From: Saccharothrix saharensis
GTDB taxonomy: Bacteria; Actinomycetota; Actinomycetes; Mycobacteriales; Pseudonocardiaceae
Direction of reading: 5' to 3'
Length of the DNA stretch: 64,000 bases
Assembly: GCF_006716745.1 (NCBI RefSeq)
Contig: NZ_VFPP01000001.1
Location: 1,674,001-1,738,000 of the forward strand
A model generated the notes under the pieces. The model was not told where the DNA came from, did no database searches, and worked only from the letters and a program-made list of their open reading frames with translations. Positions 47,544 to 55,414 of the stretch are shown in pieces. Position 1 is the first letter of the stretch; the number at the start of each line of letters is the position of its first letter. The translations under genes were made by a program, and so were the position numbers.

Positions 47544-47589
47544 TTGACAGTGGTCCAACCAATCGGCGAGGCTCGTGGAAGCGCTCTCA
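47544..47589 (+). promoter_or_regulatory. Promoter with CebR-like LacI-family operator
   Basis: TTGACA at 47544-47549 is a good -35 element; the -10 is unclear (GAGGCT at 47569-47574 is off-consensus). Just downstream, TGGAAGCGCTCTCA (47576-47589) matches the Streptomyces CebR box TGGGAGCGCTCCCA at 12 of 14 positions. It lies about 90 bases before the beta-glucanase gene. Confidence 0.65.
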
Positions 47590-47680
47590 CGAGTTGTCGC
47601 CCGTGGAGCGCCCGTCGTCCCGGTCGCCCTGAACCGGCCGGGAGGCGGCACGACCCGCCCTGCACGGAGGAGTCGCAACG

Positions 47681-49276
47681 ATGCGCACCCTGACGAAGTG
47701 GTTGAGCGCCTTCGCCGCGCTCGCCACCTCGGCCTCACTGGCCGCCGCCACACCGGCCGCGGCCGTCGGTCCCGACCTGCTGCCGCTGACCGTCACCAAC
47801 AACAGCGGCCGCGCGGAGGCCGTCCACCTGTACGTCCTGGGCACGGACATCCGGCCCGGCGGACGCCTCGGGTACGTCAACCAGTCGGGCGCGTTCACCC
47901 CGTGGCCGGCCGGCGCGAACCCGCCCGTGCCCGCACCGGACGTGTCGATCGCGGGACCGGCGAACGGTGGCAGCGTGACGCTGCGCGTGCCGCGGTTCAT
48001 CTCCGGCCGCGTCTACATGTCGTTCGGCGAGAAGCTGAAGTTCTTCCTCACCCCGGACGGCCTGGTGCAGCCCGCGCCGTGGTCGCCGGGCGACCCCAAC
48101 CGGGACATCCTGTTCGACTGGAGCGAGTTCACCTACAACGACGCGGGCCTGTGGTTGAACAGCTCGCAGGTGGACATGTTCGCCGTTCCGCACGCGGTCA
48201 CCGTCACCGGAGCCGGCGGCGCCACCAAGAAGACCGGTGAGCTCGTCGCCGGCGGCCGTGACAACGTGATCAACGGTTTGCGCGGCCAGGCGGGCTGGGC
48301 GAACACGGTCCGGACCCGTGGCGACGGCACGGTGGTGCGCGTGCTCGCGCCGGGCAAGGCCGCCGACGCGGGCCTGTTCGACCGCGGCTACCTGGACCCG
48401 TACATCACGCAGGCGTGGAACGCCTACACCACCAAGACGTTGACCGTGGTGCCGTTCGGCGACCGGCCGGACATCCGCTACTTCGGCCGCACGTCGGGCA
48501 CGACGTTGGCGTTCACCGACTCGGCCGGCAGGCAGGTGGCGTCGTTCGCCAAGCCGTCGACGGCGAACGTGTGGGGTTGCGACGGCGCGCTGCACGCGCC
48601 CAACGACCAGGTCGTCGGCCCGATCGCGCGCACGTTGTGCGCCGCCCTGCACCGCTCCACGCTCGGCACGATCGACACCCAGCCCGGCGGCGGCCCCGCG
48701 GACTTCTACCAGGGTGCGATCACCAACCACTACTCGCGGTTGGTGCACCGGAACATGGTGGACGGCAAGGCGTACGGGTTCGCGTTCGACGACGTGCAGG
48801 CGCAGGAGTCGTTGGTGCACGACGGCGACCCGCGTTCGGCGGGGATCATCCTGACCCCGTTCACGGGCGGCGGCGGCACTCCTCCGCCGGGATCCGCGAA
48901 CAGCATCGTCAGCGCGTGGCACGGCAAGTGCGTCGACGTGCCGAACTGGAACTTCGCCGACGGTCAACGCCTGATCGTGTGGGACTGCACGGGCGGCACC
49001 AACCAGAAGTGGGAGGCGACCGCCGGCACGTTCCGCACGGAGAACAACATGTGCATGGACGTCGCCTGGGGCTCGACCGCCAACGGCGCGGCCATCCAGG
49101 TCGCCAGGTGCAGCGGCAACCCGGCCCAGCACTTCGTCCTGACGGCCGCCGGCGACCTCGTCAACCCGCAGGCGAACAAGTGCGTCGACATCGCCGACTG
49201 GAATCCGAACAACGACGCGGTGCTCCAGTTGTGGGACTGCGCCGGCACGGCGAACCAGAAGTGGCGGCGCGGCTGA
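47681..49276 (+). CDS. Secreted GH64 beta-1,3-glucanase with C-terminal ricin-type lectin (CBM13)
   Basis: 531 residues. A Sec signal peptide (AFAALATSASLAAATPAAA) comes first. The GH64 thaumatin-like catalytic domain spans about residues 30-400 (LTVTNNSGRAEAVHLYVLG, FFLTPDGLVQPAPW, VWGCDGALHAPNDQ, ITNHYSRLVHRNMVDGKAYG, FAFDDVQAQESLVHDGDP). A Gly/Pro linker leads to a ricin B lectin domain (CVDVPNWNFADGQRLIVWDC and repeated QKW ends). Enzymes of this family release laminaripentaose from fungal-type beta-1,3-glucan. ATG 47681 follows GGAGGAG. The upstream CebR-like box suggests repression relieved by glucan oligosaccharides. Confidence 0.95.
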   Translation: MRTLTKWLSAFAALATSASLAAATPAAAVGPDLLPLTVTNNSGRAEAVHLYVLGTDIRPGGRLGYVNQSGAFTPWPAGANPPVPAPDVSIAGPANGGSVTLRVPRFISGRVYMSFGEKLKFFLTPDGLVQPAPWSPGDPNRDILFDWSEFTYNDAGLWLNSSQVDMFAVPHAVTVTGAGGATKKTGELVAGGRDNVINGLRGQAGWANTVRTRGDGTVVRVLAPGKAADAGLFDRGYLDPYITQAWNAYTTKTLTVVPFGDRPDIRYFGRTSGTTLAFTDSAGRQVASFAKPSTANVWGCDGALHAPNDQVVGPIARTLCAALHRSTLGTIDTQPGGGPADFYQGAITNHYSRLVHRNMVDGKAYGFAFDDVQAQESLVHDGDPRSAGIILTPFTGGGGTPPPGSANSIVSAWHGKCVDVPNWNFADGQRLIVWDCTGGTNQKWEATAGTFRTENNMCMDVAWGSTANGAAIQVARCSGNPAQHFVLTAAGDLVNPQANKCVDIADWNPNNDAVLQLWDCAGTANQKWRRG

Positions 49277-49286
49277 CACCGGACCG

Positions 49287-49319
49287 GGACGCGGCGCGAC
49301 TCCTCGTCGCGCCGCGTCC
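49287..49319 (+). terminator. Hairpin terminator of the glucanase gene
   Basis: A perfect 14-bp stem (49287-49300 with 49306-49319) and 5-base loop lie 11 bases after the stop. Confidence 0.8.
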
Positions 49320-49734
49320 ACTTCGTACCGCCTTGCTCATGGGCATCGCGGTATGATCAGGAAGGCGCGTCCTATCGGCACTTCGCCGGGTCACCCAGAC
49401 GAGTGATCTTGCAGTCGACATCACATAAAACGCCGTTATCCAGCCTCTCGAACGTCGGTTGAAACAACGAGGCCGCCAACCAACCGCCCCCGCCCCCAAC
49501 CCACCCGATCCCCCAACCCACCCGATCCCCGGACCCCGGCCCCTGGCCCTTGACCCCCGATCCCGGCATCACGACACAACCCGCAACAGCAACCAGCACA
49601 CCGCCCAAGACGCACCCAGCGGCCGAGCAGCCGCAGCACGACCGGGCCACCCACCACTGCCACCGGATTACTGGCCACCACTGGACCACCGACCACTGAC
49701 CACTGACGGGACCGCTCACCGCGACCGGGCGACC
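49320..49734. other. Non-coding C-rich low-complexity region with 17-bp tandem repeat
   Basis: No gene is supported. The unit CAACCCACCCGATCCCC occurs twice in tandem (49497-49513 and 49514-49530), in a cytosine-rich strand that also contains CCCGATCCCGG and GACCACTGACCACTGAC motifs. Apparent open frames here are skewed low-complexity translations. It may be a slippage-prone spacer. Confidence 0.55.
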
Positions 49735-50364
49735 TCACAGGAAGTCCCGGAACCACCCGCCCGCCAGGTGCGCGACCTCGTCCAACGCCCCCGGCTCCTC
49801 GAACAGGTGCGTCGCCCCCTCGACCACCTCGAGCCGCCACAACGCGGGCAACTGCGACGCCGCCGCACGGTTCAGCTCGAGCACCTCCCGGTCCCGGCCG
49901 CCCACGATCAGCAGCGTCGGCGCCTGCACTCGTGCCAGCGCACGTCCCGCCAGGTCCGGCCGGCCGCCGCGTGACACCACGGCCCGCACGAGGTAGGTCC
50001 CCGCCGCCGCCACCAGCGCCGCCGCCGCGCCCGTGCTCGCACCGAACAGGCCGATCGGCAATCCGCGCGTCGCCCGCGCCCGCGACGTCCACTCCACCGA
50101 CGCCGCCACCCGCTCGGCCAGGAGCCCGATGTCGAACCGCAGCCGGCCCGTGACGCGGTCCTCGCGGTCCTCGTGCTCGGTCAGCAGGTCGAGCAGCAGG
50201 GTCGCGTAGCCGTCCCGGCGCAGGGACCCCGCCACGGCCTGGTTGCGTGCGCTGTGCCGTGAGCTGCCCGAACCGTGCGCGAACACGACCACGCCGGCCG
50301 GGTCCGCCGGAACGCCGAGGTCAGCGGCCAGGTCGACGCCCCAGGCGTCGACCGACACCGCCAT
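49735..50364 (-). CDS. Dienelactone hydrolase-like alpha/beta hydrolase
   Basis: 209 residues. The oxyanion-hole strand is VVVFAHGSGSSRHSARN, the nucleophile elbow is GLFGASTGAAAAL, the acid is in LIVGGRDREVL and the His is in VEGATHLFEEPGAL. This group is common in actinobacteria, sometimes fused or adjacent to phosphoribosyltransferases; the substrate is unknown. ATG 50364 is favoured by AGGAG 7 bases upstream, itself lying inside a longer alternative start at 50382. Confidence 0.88.
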   Translation of the reverse strand: MAVSVDAWGVDLAADLGVPADPAGVVVFAHGSGSSRHSARNQAVAGSLRRDGYATLLLDLLTEHEDREDRVTGRLRFDIGLLAERVAASVEWTSRARATRGLPIGLFGASTGAAAALVAAAGTYLVRAVVSRGGRPDLAGRALARVQAPTLLIVGGRDREVLELNRAAASQLPALWRLEVVEGATHLFEEPGALDEVAHLAGGWFRDFL

Positions 50365-50423
50365 CGTGCCGCTCCTCGTCATGCCCCCGGGGGTTCACCG
50401 CGCCACCCCGGGGCAAACGGGCC

Positions 50424-50454
50424 GTGTCCCCGATCGGGGGTGCGGGTAACCCGT
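50424..50454 (+). promoter_or_regulatory. Candidate sigma-B-type promoter with GGGTAACCCGT
   Basis: GTGTCC (50424-50429), a 14-base spacer and GGGTAA (50444-50449) fit a GTTT-GGGTAT-type stress promoter. The -10 region shares the 11-mer GGGTAACCCGT with the antitoxin-like gene at 18195. It lies about 40 bases before the small acidic protein gene. Confidence 0.45.
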
Positions 50455-50491
50455 CGGTGTGCCCCATCACGCACCCGGAGGAGCGACGCGA

Positions 50492-50743
50492 ATGGCCGAC
50501 GAGCACACCTATCGAGCGCCGATGTCCGAGCAGCAGGAAGAGCTCGAACCCGGTTGGGGCACGACGCACAGCGCACCCGCCACCGGTTCGTCGGGCCACC
50601 AGTACACCGCGCCCGACGACCGCGGTGACCTCACCGACGACGAGCCCACCTCGATCGCCGACGAAGCCGGGTTCGACCACCTGCTCGGACCCGAGGACGC
50701 GGCGATGCACGTCGAGGACGAAGACGGCCGGCCGGCGGAGTGA
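50492..50743 (+). CDS. Small acidic hypothetical protein
   Basis: 83 residues, very acidic, probably disordered at the N-terminus, ending with SIADEAGFDHLLGPEDAAMH and an acidic tail. GGAGGAG (50477-50483) with 8-base spacing precedes the ATG at 50492. I do not recognise the family; similar short acidic proteins accompany stress genes in actinobacteria. The upstream GGGTAA box supports stress induction. Confidence 0.7.
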   Translation: MADEHTYRAPMSEQQEELEPGWGTTHSAPATGSSGHQYTAPDDRGDLTDDEPTSIADEAGFDHLLGPEDAAMHVEDEDGRPAE

Positions 50744-50769
50744 AACACCGCCGGAGAGCCGGAGAAAGG

Positions 50770-51182
50770 GGCGCGCCAGGGTTGGGCCGCCCCGCGACTC
50801 AAAGTCCCGGAGCGGACCCCACCACCGGGCGGCGGGCATGACGGCGGCGACCACGTCGGCCCAGGTCGCGTCCCACACCAGCCCGCCCGGCACGAGCGAC
50901 AGCAACGGGACGTGGGGCAGAGACCCGGCCAGTGCCCCGCCCCCGTCAGCATGGTCGGAACCGCCCGGCCGATCCGCCTCACCAGCACCCGGAGCTCGGC
51001 CTCCGGGGCCTCCAGGGCCTCCGCCGGCGGGCGGTACGCCGGCGGGTGACCACCTTCGCCTGCGCCTGCCCGAAGACGAACCCCGGGATCGTCGTCAGGA
51101 ACAGCACCGTCCCGAAACGGAAACGCCAGGAAGCGGGACCTTCGGCACGAGGTGCCCGGACCGGGGCGTACTTCGTCACCAA
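50770..51182 (-). pseudogene. Frameshifted remnant of an unidentified membrane protein gene
   Basis: Three minus-strand frames carry consecutive coding-like text with high third-position G/C: FRFGTVLFLTTIPGFVFGQA, then (shift) LRVLVRRIGRAVPTMLTGAG, then (shift) VPLLSLVPGGLVWDATWADV and AAVMPAARWWGPLRDF. No single frame is open and no start is seen. I cannot name the family. The 479-base gap from 50744 to 51222 otherwise holds nothing recognisable. Confidence 0.4.
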
Positions 51183-51222
51183 CCACGGCAGGAACGCCGT
51201 CGACGTGGAGATGATCGGACGG

Positions 51223-52194
51223 TTACGCAGCGTCCCACCAGTCCAGCACTCGGGTCGCGTGGAACGTCAGCCACTTCGACGGCTCCCCCGCAGGCACGTC
51301 GACCTCGAACCACACCCGCCCGGGGTGCCGCCGGGCCTGCAACCACGTCCCGTCGGGCTGCCGCTCGGCGCGGATCAGCTCGATCGCGTCGGCCATGCGC
51401 GGGTCCGGCCGGCCGCTGCCGTCGAGCAGGGACGCGCGGCGGAAGTAGTCGGCCGCGTTGAGCACGCTGTAGAACCAGCGGAACGGGTAGGAGAAGCGGT
51501 TCACCCAGGGTGCCACCGGCTCGCCCGTGGACAGCCGGCGGAACAGGCCGCGTTCCAGCAGGTACTCCTCGCCGCCGCGGCGGGCGGCACGCGTCGCGGC
51601 CGTGCCGCCGGTCGCGGCCTCGTGGTCGAGCAGTCCTTTGAGGGAGTTGAGCGTCGAGTGGAACGACGACCGCGTGGACCCCTCGACCCACTCGCAGTTC
51701 CAGCCGCCGTCGGGCAGGCGGTGCTCCACGAACCAGTCCACGATGCCGGTGACGTCCGCGCCCAGCCACAGCCCGTTCTGCACGGTCCACGCGTTGATGC
51801 AGCAGTCGACCTCGCCGCCCCAGTACGGCAGGTCGTCGTACTCCCAGCGGCAGTTCCGCTCGAGCAGCTCGGCGGTGCGCCGCTCGCGCAGCACGGCGGG
51901 GTCCATGCCCCACTCGCGCAACGAGTTCAGCGTCCACGTCGTCGCCGTCCACGGCTGTCCGGCGCCCTCGGCCGCTTCGGGGCCGTGGAAGTCGAAGCCC
52001 GCCGGGAAGAACGCGCCACCCGCCCACCGGCCGTCCGGGTCCTGGAGCGCGAGCAGGCGCGCGCCGAAGCCCTCGGTGGCGATCCTGGCCCGGGTCGCCT
52101 GCCACACCGGCGCCGGTTCGTGGAGGAGGTCGCGCTCGACCTGCCAGCGCAGCGCAGGATCGGAGTCGAGGAGCCACGGGATCCTGCTCGTCAT
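51223..52194 (-). CDS. Squalene cyclase/prenyltransferase-fold (alpha/alpha toroid) protein
   Basis: 323 residues. Repeated QW-like motifs (LLALQDPDGRWAGG, HRLPDGGWNCEW, ERQPDGTWLQ) define the terpenoid-cyclase/protein-prenyltransferase toroid. The length is half that of a squalene-hopene cyclase, and I do not see the DxDD protonation motif, so it is probably not a triterpene cyclase. No terpenoid genes are adjacent. TAGAGT ends 6 bases before the ATG, so it is probably leaderless; that box overlaps the stop of the upstream MocR gene. The function is unknown. Confidence 0.8.
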   Translation of the reverse strand: MTSRIPWLLDSDPALRWQVERDLLHEPAPVWQATRARIATEGFGARLLALQDPDGRWAGGAFFPAGFDFHGPEAAEGAGQPWTATTWTLNSLREWGMDPAVLRERRTAELLERNCRWEYDDLPYWGGEVDCCINAWTVQNGLWLGADVTGIVDWFVEHRLPDGGWNCEWVEGSTRSSFHSTLNSLKGLLDHEAATGGTAATRAARRGGEEYLLERGLFRRLSTGEPVAPWVNRFSYPFRWFYSVLNAADYFRRASLLDGSGRPDPRMADAIELIRAERQPDGTWLQARRHPGRVWFEVDVPAGEPSKWLTFHATRVLDWWDAA

Positions 52195-52200
52195 GGCGTG

Positions 52201-52206
52201 ACTCTA
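52201..52206 (-). promoter_or_regulatory. TANNNT -10 box of a leaderless transcript, overlapping a stop codon
   Basis: TAGAGT ends 6 bases before the ATG at 52194, and its TAG is also the stop codon of the MocR gene. Confidence 0.45.
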
Positions 52207-53514
52207 GTCGACCGCCTCGTCCTCGGGGCTGCCCGCGGCGAGTGCGGCCAGGACGTCCAGCGCGGCGGTGAGGGTGGGTTCGGGCGTCGAGGCGAGAGCG
52301 AGGCGGACGGCGTTCGGCGCGTGACCGGGGACGACCGCGAACGCGGCGGCGGGGGTGACGGCGATACCGCGTCGGGCCGCGGCGGCGACGAACGTCTCCG
52401 CGCGCCAGTGGTCCGGCAGTCGCCACCAGCAGTGGTAGGCGCCGGGGTCGGAGTGGATGTCGAAGCCCGCCAGGCGTTCCCGCGCGAGTCGTTGCCGGGT
52501 CAGGGCGACCGCGCGTTTACGGTCCACTATGGACTGGACGGTGCCGTCGGCGAGCCAGCCGGCGGCGGCGGTGAGCGCGAAGTGGCCCACGGCCCAGCCG
52601 CCGGAGCGCGCGGCGGCGGCGACGCGGTCGACCAGGTGCCCGGGTGGGACGGCGAAGCCGACGGTCAAGCCGGGCGCGAGGCGTTTGGAGAGGCTGTCCA
52701 CGACGGTGGTGCGCTCGGGGGCGAGCGGGGGCAGGTCGGGGCCGAGGAAGGCGTAGATGGCGTCCTCGATGACCTGGACGTCCAGGTCGCGCACGGTGTC
52801 GGCGAGTTCGGCGCGGCGCTGGGCGGGCATGGTGGTGCCGAGGGGGTTGTGCAGGGTCGGCTGGAGGTAGACGGCGCGCACGTCGGCGGCGCGGATGGCT
52901 CGCGGCAGCACGCCGGCGTCGTCCACGGGCAGCGGCACGAGCGTGATGCCGGACCTGGCCGCGATGGCCTTCACCACCGGGTAGGTGACGGCTTCGACGC
53001 CGAGCCGCCCGCCGACCGGCACGAGTGCCGACACCGCCGCCGCGATGGCTTGCCTGCCGTTGCCGGTGAACAGCACGTGGCGGTCGTCCGGGGTCCAGCC
53101 GCCGCGGGCCGTCAGCCGGGCGACGGCGGCCCGTGCCGCGGGTGTGCCGCGAACGCCGATGGGGGTGAGCGCGTCGGGCAGGTCGTGCCGGATGAGCCGG
53201 TCCAGGCCGGGGGCCAGCAGGTCGGGTTGGTCGGGCAGCACGCAGAAGTTCAGCTCCAGGTCGACCCGTGCGCCGCCGGGGTCGCCCAGCGGGGGCTCGA
53301 CGGGTGGCCGTGCCCGGACGAACGTGCCGCGCCCGACTTCGCCGACCACCACGCCGCGCCGGACCAGGTCGCCGTAGACGCGGGCCGCGGTGGAACCGGC
53401 GATGCCGTGCCTGCGGGCGAACGCGCGTTGCGGTGGGAGGCGGTCGCCGGGTTTGAGCCGGCCGGCCGCGATGTCGGCGGCGAGCCGGTCGGCGATCAGG
53501 CGGTAATCCGCCAC
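52204..53514 (-). CDS. MocR-type regulator (GntR HTH fused to class I aminotransferase fold)
   Basis: 436 residues. An N-terminal GntR winged helix (IAAGRLKPGDRLPPQRAFAR and GSTAARVYGDLVRRGVV) is linked to a PLP-dependent aminotransferase-like domain. The PLP Lys is in VVDSLSKRLAPGLTVGF, and YLQPTLHNPLGTTMP carries the Asn. MocR proteins sense PLP or amine ligands and usually control a divergent gene. Here a divergent hydrolase starts 95 bases away and the intergenic region holds a 23-bp-period direct repeat, the typical MocR operator layout. GTG 53514 follows GAGGTG. Confidence 0.93.
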   Translation of the reverse strand: MADYRLIADRLAADIAAGRLKPGDRLPPQRAFARRHGIAGSTAARVYGDLVRRGVVVGEVGRGTFVRARPPVEPPLGDPGGARVDLELNFCVLPDQPDLLAPGLDRLIRHDLPDALTPIGVRGTPAARAAVARLTARGGWTPDDRHVLFTGNGRQAIAAAVSALVPVGGRLGVEAVTYPVVKAIAARSGITLVPLPVDDAGVLPRAIRAADVRAVYLQPTLHNPLGTTMPAQRRAELADTVRDLDVQVIEDAIYAFLGPDLPPLAPERTTVVDSLSKRLAPGLTVGFAVPPGHLVDRVAAAARSGGWAVGHFALTAAAGWLADGTVQSIVDRKRAVALTRQRLARERLAGFDIHSDPGAYHCWWRLPDHWRAETFVAAAARRGIAVTPAAAFAVVPGHAPNAVRLALASTPEPTLTAALDVLAALAAGSPEDEAVD

Positions 53515-53527
53515 GCGAGCACCTCAC

Positions 53528-53561
53528 ATTGCACCGAGAGCATTGTTTTGATTGCACCGAG
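53528..53561. promoter_or_regulatory. Direct-repeat operator, probably for the MocR regulator
   Basis: ATTGCACCGAG occurs at 53528-53538 and again at 53551-53561, 23 bp apart (about two helical turns), each followed by a GCAT after 0-2 bases. It lies between the MocR gene and its divergent hydrolase. Confidence 0.75.
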
Positions 53562-53608
53562 CATGGTGGCGTTCCTAGGCTTCGGACGTCAACGGACCAG
53601 GGGGAACC

Positions 53609-54391
53609 ATGCGCGTGGAAGACATCGACATCGCCTACGACGACGAGGGTGACGGCATCCCGGTGGTGCTGGTGCACGGCCACCCGTTCAACCGGTCGAT
53701 GTGGCGTCCCCAGGTCGAACGGCTTCGTTCCCGTTACCGGGTGATCGCGCCTGACCTGCGGGGATTCGGTGAGACGCCGGTGCGGTCCGGTTCACTGCCG
53801 TGGACCGCGTTCGCCGATGACCTGATCGGGCTGCTCGACCGGCTCGGCCTGGAGCGGGTTGTGCTGTGCGGGTTGTCGATGGGCGGCCAGGTCGTCATGG
53901 AGGTGCACCGCGCCCATCCGTCACGGGTCCGTGCGCTCGTGCTGGCCGACACGTTCCCGGAGGGCGAGACGGTGGCGGGCCGCGAGCTGCGGCACGGGAT
54001 GGCCGCGCGCGTGCTGCGGGAGGGCATGGGCGGCTACGCCGACGAGGTGCTGGACAAGATGCTCTCGCCGCGCAACGTCGTCGCGCTGCCGGCCGTCGCC
54101 GAGCACGTGCTGGGGATGATGCGCGGTACGTCACCGGTGGGCGCGGCGGTCGCGTGGCGGGCTCGGGCGGAACGGCCCGACTACGTCGACTCGCTGTCCC
54201 GCGCGACCGTGCCCGTGCTCGTGGTCGTCGGCGAGGAGGACGAGTACACGCCCGTCGCCGTGGCCGAGCGGATGCACGCGGCGATCCCCGGCTCGGCGCT
54301 GGCGGTGATCCCCGGCGCGGGCCACCTGCCCAACCTCGAACGGCCGGACGCGTTCAGCGACGCGGTCGAGCGGTTCCTGGCCGGGGTCTAG
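53609..54391 (+). CDS. Alpha/beta hydrolase
   Basis: 260 residues. The HG oxyanion motif is VVLVHGHPFNRSMW, the nucleophile Ser is in LCGLSMGGQVV, the Asp is near VVVGEEDEYTPV and the His is in PGAGHLPNLERP. The YRVIAPDLRGFGET segment is typical of small-ester or lactone hydrolases. ATG 53609 follows AGGGGGA. It is divergent from the MocR regulator and very likely its target, so the substrate may be a lactone or ester from amine or PLP-related metabolism (inference). Its 3' end overlaps the convergent kinase by 4 bases. Confidence 0.9.
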   Translation: MRVEDIDIAYDDEGDGIPVVLVHGHPFNRSMWRPQVERLRSRYRVIAPDLRGFGETPVRSGSLPWTAFADDLIGLLDRLGLERVVLCGLSMGGQVVMEVHRAHPSRVRALVLADTFPEGETVAGRELRHGMAARVLREGMGGYADEVLDKMLSPRNVVALPAVAEHVLGMMRGTSPVGAAVAWRARAERPDYVDSLSRATVPVLVVVGEEDEYTPVAVAERMHAAIPGSALAVIPGAGHLPNLERPDAFSDAVERFLAGV

Positions 54392-55254
54392 GCCGGGCGT
54401 GCCCGCAACGGCGGCGGGGTGGCCGGTCGGACGCCGCAGAGCAGCCGGTCGGGTGGCAGGGCGGCCGGTGCGGGGCGGAGCCGGTCGGCGACCTGGGCGG
54501 CGGTCGGGCGGCGGTCGGCGGACAGCGACGTCATCGCGGCCAGCAGCCGGGCCAGGCCGGCCGGCACGTCGTGCGGGATGGACGGCGGGCGGTGCAGGCG
54601 GGCGACGGCGGCCTCCACCCGGTCGCCCTGGTACTCGCGGTAGCCGGTGAGGCACTCCAGCAGGACCAGGCCGAGCGCGTAGACGTCCGCGGGCGGGCCG
54701 ACGTCGTCGCCGCGGACCTGCTCGGGCGCCAGGTAGGAGGCGGTGCCGACGACGACCCCGCGGGTCTTGGCGACCGGGGTCGGGCCGAGCGAGCGGGCCA
54801 GGCCGAAGTCGGCCAGGAAGGCGGTGTCGGAGCCGTCGAGCAGGATGTTCGACGGCTTGACGTCCCGGTGCACGACGCGCTGGTCGTGCACGTGGGCGAG
54901 GGTGTCGGCGACCTGGTGGCCCAGCGCGCGGACCTGGGTGGGCGTGAACGCGCCGGCCACCAGCCGGTCGCGCAACGTCGTGCCCTCGACCAGCTGCAGG
55001 ACGACGAACGACGTCCCGCCGTCCGTGCCGACGTCGTACACCGACAGCAGGCCGGGGTGCGACAGCCCGGCCAACGTGCGGACCTCGTTGTCGAACCGGC
55101 GGTCATCCCCCTCGCCGGCCACGACCTTGACCGCCACGAACCGGCGGAGCAGCACGTCCCACCCGCGGTGGACCTCGGCCGCACCGCCGACGCCGATCCT
55201 GCCCCTCAACTGGTAGCGACCCGCGAGGACTCGGCTGTCGGTGGCCAACGACAT
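54388..55254 (-). CDS. Soluble eukaryotic-like Ser/Thr protein kinase
   Basis: 288 residues, essentially the catalytic domain only. The Gly loop is GRIGVGGAAEVHRG, the Lys is in VAVKVVAGE, the catalytic loop is VVHRDVKPSNIL, and DFG and APEQVRG are intact. A short Pro/Arg-rich tail follows, with no transmembrane or PASTA domain, unlike PknB-type kinases. Substrates are unknown. ATG 55254 follows AAGGGTGG. It overlaps the convergent hydrolase gene by 4 bases and has no phosphatase neighbour. Confidence 0.93.
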   Translation of the reverse strand: MSLATDSRVLAGRYQLRGRIGVGGAAEVHRGWDVLLRRFVAVKVVAGEGDDRRFDNEVRTLAGLSHPGLLSVYDVGTDGGTSFVVLQLVEGTTLRDRLVAGAFTPTQVRALGHQVADTLAHVHDQRVVHRDVKPSNILLDGSDTAFLADFGLARSLGPTPVAKTRGVVVGTASYLAPEQVRGDDVGPPADVYALGLVLLECLTGYREYQGDRVEAAVARLHRPPSIPHDVPAGLARLLAAMTSLSADRRPTAAQVADRLRPAPAALPPDRLLCGVRPATPPPLRARPA

Positions 55255-55414
55255 GGCCCCACCCTTCGGGTCGTCTGTTCGGACGTCACCGAATTCCCGG
55301 ACACCGACTCCCCCAAACGCCGGTCGGAGGGCGTCCGGGCCGAGTGCGGCGGAAGCGGCATGCCGGGAACCACGTGGCGCGGTCCCCGGTCATGTCACCG
55401 CGGATCGGCCGGGT

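Noticed and set aside
49497..49530. CRISPR or attachment-site repeat
   Set aside because: Only two adjacent 17-bp copies without spacers, in a low-complexity tract; slippage is the simpler explanation.
49372..49719. Minus-strand open frame of 115 codons in the C-rich spacer
   Set aside because: Trp/Gly/Val-rich translation of low-complexity DNA with tandem repeats and no ribosome binding site; it overlaps the terminator flank.
51223..52194. Triterpene (squalene-hopene) cyclase
   Set aside because: Only half the usual length and no DxDD motif; only the toroid fold is supported.
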